The position numbers were made by a program, and so were the translations under genes. Below are positions 60,776 through 64,000 of a stretch of 64,000 bases of DNA, piece after piece. The DNA comes from Salinispora mooreana (GTDB lineage: Bacteria > Actinomycetota > Actinomycetes > Mycobacteriales > Micromonosporaceae), in NCBI RefSeq assembly GCF_000379065.1, contig NZ_KB900614.1, positions 4,265 through 68,264 on the forward strand. Direction: 5' to 3'. The notes under the pieces were generated by a model that was not told the origin of the DNA, did not search any database, and saw nothing but the letters and a program-made list of their open reading frames with translations. Numbering within the stretch: position 1 is the stretch's first letter; every line of letters begins with the position of its first letter.

Positions 60776-60956
60776 GCTCAGTGACGCGATGTGGCGCAAG
60801 TCCGGCCGGAGCTCGGGCCAAGGGAACTGTGTGGAGGTTGCCGACAACCTTCCGGGTGTCGTGGGTGTGCGGGACTCCAAGGACCCGACCGGGCCCGCCC
60901 TCACCTTCGGCCCGGCGGCATGGCGCAGCTTCGTCACCTACACCAAACAGCGCTGA
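60768..60956 (+). CDS. DUF397 domain protein
   Basis: This 62-aa protein shows the DUF397 pattern: MWRKSGRSSGQGNCVEVAD, VGVRDSKDP, then LTFGPAAWRSFV. It partners the preceding XRE regulator, probably as an antagonist by analogy with known pairs. A terminator follows. Confidence 0.95.
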   Translation: MTRLSDAMWRKSGRSSGQGNCVEVADNLPGVVGVRDSKDPTGPALTFGPAAWRSFVTYTKQR

Positions 60957-60971
60957 CCAGCAGCCAGAGAG

Positions 60972-61004
60972 AAGGCCCGGCCTCCCGAGAGGAAGCCGGG
61001 CCCT
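60972..61004 (+). terminator. DUF397 terminator hairpin
   Basis: GGCCCGGC (60974-60981) pairs with GCCGGGCC (60995-61002), with TCC/GGA inside, 15 bp past the DUF397 stop. Confidence 0.75.
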
Positions 61005-61037
61005 CTGCTGCACTACCCGTTCTGAGCTGCTGATCGT

Positions 61038-61084
61038 CGACTGTGGCGGGCCACCGGATGGCGTCCGGCGCCCCGCCACAGTCG
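61038..61084 (-). terminator. Protease gene terminator hairpin
   Basis: CGACTGTGGCGGG (61038-61050) pairs perfectly with CCCGCCACAGTCG (61072-61084); CCGGA/TCCGG forms an inner stem. It starts 7 bp past the protease stop. Confidence 0.88.
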
Positions 61085-61090
61085 GCGGGA

Positions 61091-62131
61091 TCAGTAGACG
61101 TCGACGCCGTAGACGTTCAGGGCTTCAACGACCGGCTGGAAGAAGGTCGTGCCACCGAAGAAGCAGTTGCCGCTACCGCCGGAGGTGAGGCCGAGCGCGG
61201 TCGAGCCGCTGAACAACGAGCCGCCGCTGTCGCCCCGCTCCGCGCAGACGTTGGTACGGATCAGGCCACGAACCGTGCCCTCGGCGTAGTTGACGGTGGC
61301 GTTGAGGCCGGTGACCGAGCCGCTGCGCAGACCGGTGGTCCGACCGGAACGCTGCACGGACTGGCCGACGAAGGCGTTACCGGCGGAGGTGATGTCCCGG
61401 TAGGTGCCGTTGTAGAGGTAGACCGAGCCCGGCTCCTGGCCGCTGAGGCTGACGATGCCGTAGTCGTTGCCGGGGAAGCTGGACCCGGCGGTGGAGCCGA
61501 GGTAGTTGGTCTGCGAGCTGTTGGAGTACCAGTTCGAGATGACGTCGGTGCAGTGCCCGGCGGTGAGGAAGTAGTAGTTGCTGCCACTGCGGACGTTGAA
61601 GCCGAGCGAGCACACACCGCCGCCGCCGTAGATCGCCTGACCTCCGGCGATCCGGGTGCTGTACACACCCGCCTCCGACTCGATGCGCATCGCACCGCCG
61701 CTGCGGGCCACGGCGGCCTCGACCCGCGCCAGCTTGGCACCGGTCACCGTGCTGTCGACGGAGACGACGACCTGGTTGGTCGCCGGGTCCGTCCACCAGG
61801 CCGTGCCGGGGATCTTGGCTGAGCTTTCCAGCTCCGCGGTGGCACGCTGCAACTCCGCGGCACCACGCTTGACGATCTTCGGGGTGGCTCCGGCGGTGCT
61901 GACCTGCTGGGCGGCAGCAGCGTCGGTCACCGTGACGATGACGGTGCCGTCGGCATCGGCATAGACGCCGGCTGAACGGTCGCCAAGCCGCTCGGCGAGA
62001 TCAGCGGCGGCTTCCGGGGACGCGTTGGGGGCTGCCGCCTGCGCGGGGCTGCCGATGAGCGCTCCGACCACCAGGGTTCCGGCCGCGGCCACCGCCGCGA
62101 CACGACGCAACATAAACCTCGTAGGTCGCAT
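61091..62131 (-). CDS. Secreted S1 family serine protease (streptogrisin/alpha-lytic type)
   Basis: This 346-aa preproprotein has a signal peptide ([32 protein letters not shown]), a propeptide to about residue 155, and the mature protease with His in FLTAGHC, Asp in GNDYGIV and Ser in AERGDSGGS. Cysteines pair as in streptogrisins. ATG 62131 follows GGAGGTG by 4 nt. A promoter at 62232-62260 and a terminator at 61038 make it a single-gene unit. The role is probably extracellular protein digestion. Confidence 0.94.
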   Translation of the reverse strand: MRPTRFMLRRVAAVAAAGTLVVGALIGSPAQAAAPNASPEAAADLAERLGDRSAGVYADADGTVIVTVTDAAAAQQVSTAGATPKIVKRGAAELQRATAELESSAKIPGTAWWTDPATNQVVVSVDSTVTGAKLARVEAAVARSGGAMRIESEAGVYSTRIAGGQAIYGGGGVCSLGFNVRSGSNYYFLTAGHCTDVISNWYSNSSQTNYLGSTAGSSFPGNDYGIVSLSGQEPGSVYLYNGTYRDITSAGNAFVGQSVQRSGRTTGLRSGSVTGLNATVNYAEGTVRGLIRTNVCAERGDSGGSLFSGSTALGLTSGGSGNCFFGGTTFFQPVVEALNVYGVDVY

Positions 62132-62231
62132 GTGACACCTCCGTTGGGGGGTGGGGGAAGGGCCACGCCGAGGGCGGCGGGGCCGGTGAATCAACCCCGG
62201 CCGAGCGGGGCTAACGGCCAGGATGCAACGA

Positions 62232-62260
62232 AGTATTCACATGTTTCGATTATTTGGCAA
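62232..62260 (-). promoter_or_regulatory. Promoter of the S1 protease gene
   Basis: On the minus strand -35 TTGCCA (62255-62260) and -10 AATACT (62232-62237) are 17 bp apart, giving a leader of about 95 nt. The rest of the 416-bp gap up to 62547 shows no gene. Confidence 0.65.
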
Positions 62261-62547
62261 GCGCATCGACCTTGAACTTGCTCGACCTGGAAGCACCTTA
62301 TGTCCGATTGCCACCACATGCGTGGCCCAAATCACCGTACTGGGGCAAACAGCGTGGACCGGCACTGGCGTGCGGCCCGAGCACACTGGAAAGAGGAACT
62401 TCGCCCGCAGCGCGGACAATAGGCGACAAGGGGGAAGTCACCACCTGATCACCCGCTGCCGCTGCCGTACTAGGTTGGGGATCGGTCTACCGGTTCGCCC
62501 CCGCGACCCGGTCGACCGTGCTGGTCGCGACGACGGGAGGGGAGCAC

Positions 62548-63303
62548 GTGGGCGACAGTGCGAAACACCAGACGCCGACGCCAGAGCCGGAGTCCCTCAC
62601 CGACCTACTCGGCGGACGACGTGGCGCGATCGACGCCACGGTGCCGCCGGTGGCGTTCGCGGCCGGCTGGCTGCTCGGCGGGGAGTCGCTGCAGATCGGA
62701 GTCGGCGCGGCGCTGGTGACCGGCGCGGCTGTGGCGGGCTGGCGATGGCGCCGTGGACATCGACCCCGGTCAGTTCTGGTGGGCCTGCTCGCCGTCTGCG
62801 TCGGCGCGCTGATCGCGCTTCGGACCGGACGAGCCGAGGACTTCTTCCTGGTGCAACTCGTCGCGAACGCGGCGAGCGCACTCGTCTGGATGGTCAGCAT
62901 CGTGATCCGCTGGCCATTACTGGGAGTGGTCGTCGGCGTTGTGCTGCGACAGCGGACCCGATGGCGCCGGGACCCGGCGCTCCTGCGGGCCTACGGGCGC
63001 GGCAGTTGGGTCTGGACCACCAGCTTCCTGCTGCGGGTTTCGGTGTTCCTGCCGTTGTGGCTCGGCGGCCAGGTGGTCGCGTTGAGCGTGGCCCGGGTGG
63101 CGCTGAGCTGGCCGTTGGTGGCGGCCGTCCTCGGGGTGAGCTGGGTGGTGGTACGCCGTTCACTGCCGGCCGGCCATCCAGGGCTACGGCATCCGGTGCT
63201 CCCGGGCGAAGCATCGCCGCAGACCGAACCGGCGCCGCAGACCGAACCGGCGCCGCAGACCGAACAGGCACCCCGGCGCGAGTCGGCGGGCAGCCCGGGC
63301 TAG
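62548..63303 (+). CDS. DUF3159 family membrane protein
   Basis: This 251-aa protein has five or six transmembrane helices and the DUF3159 segments ESLTDLLGGRRGAIDATVPPVAF, VQLVANAASALVW and RRDPALLRAYGRGSWVWTTSFLLR. The tail has three near-identical PQTEPA repeats. GTG 62548 follows GGGAGGGG. Function unknown. Confidence 0.85.
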   Translation: MGDSAKHQTPTPEPESLTDLLGGRRGAIDATVPPVAFAAGWLLGGESLQIGVGAALVTGAAVAGWRWRRGHRPRSVLVGLLAVCVGALIALRTGRAEDFFLVQLVANAASALVWMVSIVIRWPLLGVVVGVVLRQRTRWRRDPALLRAYGRGSWVWTTSFLLRVSVFLPLWLGGQVVALSVARVALSWPLVAAVLGVSWVVVRRSLPAGHPGLRHPVLPGEASPQTEPAPQTEPAPQTEQAPRRESAGSPG

Positions 63304-63311
63304 ACAGAAAG

Positions 63312-63342
63312 GGAGAGGCCGCCACGGGGGGAGCGGCCTCTC
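63312..63342 (+). terminator. DUF3159 gene terminator hairpin
   Basis: GGAGAGGCCGC (63312-63322) pairs perfectly with GCGGCCTCTCC (63332-63342), 9 bp past the stop. Confidence 0.85.
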
Positions 63343-63548
63343 CGGTGACGTACATTACCCCGTCGGGATCCGCTCCGCGCTCCCGGGGGCACACTTATTT
63401 CGGCCAGTTTGCAGATTGCGCGTACTCCGACCAATCGGGCATCCCCTGCCCAGGCTGATCGGGCACCCCGGACCACCCCGCCTCCTCGCGGATCCACCCA
63501 GTGATTCGGGGGGTTAAATGTACGGTTCTATCCTGAATCTAGCCATGG

Positions 63549-64000
63549 TCAGTCGTTCGGAAAGAGCCGCCCGAAGTCGGCGTACGCCATCGCGACATCG
63601 GCCTGAGCCCAGAACCGGTGGTAGCGGAACGTCGGCTCGGCGCCGCCGTCCAGATACGCCCGGACCTTCGGCCAGTCCGGATCGTTGAGGTAGAACGACC
63701 GGATCTCGACGAAACTCCTCCCCGTCTCGATCACGTCGCCGTTGGGCATCGTGCCCGTCCAGTCCGGCGGCAGGTAGAGGCCCTGACCGGTGCCGGCGTC
63801 GTAGACATCGTCGAAGCGCTCGTAGTCGCCCCGCGTCTCCACCGTCGACACACCCAGGGCATCACTGGCGGCGTGTAGCGCGTCCAACAGCCCCTTGGCC
63901 GTGTTCTTCGCGGCCACGTTCCCCGACCTCGCCGCGTACGCGGTCAGGGTCCGGGCGTAGGCGGCAGCGGCACCCACATCCTGGCCGGTCTCGGTCACCT
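63549..64000 (-). CDS. GH48 exocellulase, C-terminal part (cut by window edge)
   Basis: About 150 C-terminal residues of a glycoside hydrolase family 48 enzyme, a processive cellobiohydrolase acting from reducing ends. Family stretches include DVGAAAAYARTLTAYAA, ETRGDYERFDDVYDAGTGQGLYLPPDWTGTMPNGDVI, FYLNDPDWPKVRAYLDGG and FRYHRFWAQADVAMAYADFG. The frame is open to the window edge, so the N-terminus lies to the right; the internal GTG is not the start. The protein ends with the catalytic domain, so any cellulose-binding module must be N-terminal. Confidence 0.9.
   Translation of the reverse strand, partial: VTETGQDVGAAAAYARTLTAYAARSGNVAAKNTAKGLLDALHAASDALGVSTVETRGDYERFDDVYDAGTGQGLYLPPDWTGTMPNGDVIETGRSFVEIRSFYLNDPDWPKVRAYLDGGAEPTFRYHRFWAQADVAMAYADFGRLFPND

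Noticed and set aside
1..64000. CRISPR array
   Set aside because: No series of short, evenly spaced repeats was seen; the only interspersed repeats are R, S and the 137-bp pair.

Overview
The window is high-GC actinomycete DNA, most likely from a Micromonosporaceae member (Micromonospora/Salinispora type). The signs are GC-rich codons with many GTG starts, Lsr2, an F420-type LLM oxidoreductase, a Scr1-type XRE regulator paired with DUF397, a mycothiol-linked enzyme remnant, and a GH48 cellulase running off the right edge. The genus is an inference; there is no rRNA in the window.

1-2.1 kb is one end of an integrated element: a large serine recombinase whose 3' end runs into the 3' end of tRNA-Leu(GAG). 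2.3-10.9 kb is a secretion/envelope block: a TPR/FN3 membrane protein, a large FN3 protein, then MoxR ATPase, DUF58 protein and a transglutaminase-like membrane protein that has lost its catalytic Cys and His. 10.8-24.4 kb is ordinary chromosome: SDR, LLM oxidoreductase, DUF1028, a decayed DinB/maleylpyruvate-isomerase-type gene, PAP2, MMPL and two MFS transporters, PhzF, GNAT, Lsr2 and YaaA.

24.5-31.5 kb joins a Cys-type arylsulfatase to a formylglycine-generating enzyme that could mature it, with membrane proteins between them. 31.7-34.5 kb holds flavohemoglobin Hmp, a YwiC-like protein and a cysteine-bearing HTH regulator, possibly a nitric-oxide module. 34.6-40.6 kb has an acyl-CoA synthetase, two gene relics, TerC behind a candidate yybP-ykoY Mn2+ riboswitch and its own promoter, an ArsR regulator with a nearby PAT-type acetyltransferase, and a bestrophin-like protein. 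41.3-44.2 kb is scarred: a 137-bp direct repeat makes a truncated copy of a kinase gene, followed by IS remnants and an IS5-type element.

44.2-58.2 kb is the most striking region: an RHS/Hint polymorphic toxin locus read on the minus strand. A 2298-aa secreted RHS protein ends in a Hint self-cleavage domain and a 90-aa toxin, followed by its overlapping immunity gene. Downstream lie three orphan toxin/immunity cassettes. Each starts with the same last residues of Hint (AGN[TA]PVLVHN) but has a different toxin; one is an HYD1-type ADP-ribosyltransferase. The cassettes are bounded by a roughly 160-170-bp repeat (R, three copies) and a roughly 335-bp repeat (S, two copies), both carrying a tandem 12-mer. 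A toxin-antitoxin pair and an XRE/NUDIX pair lie among the cassettes. Cassette A is inactivated by one in-frame TGA. This looks like a store of silent toxin tips for swapping onto the main gene.

58.2-61 kb carries a 5'-truncated gene, a tightly coupled four-gene operon of small proteins, and a divergent XRE/DUF397 pair. 61-64 kb has a secreted S1 protease with promoter and terminator, a DUF3159 membrane protein and the C-terminus of a GH48 exocellulase.
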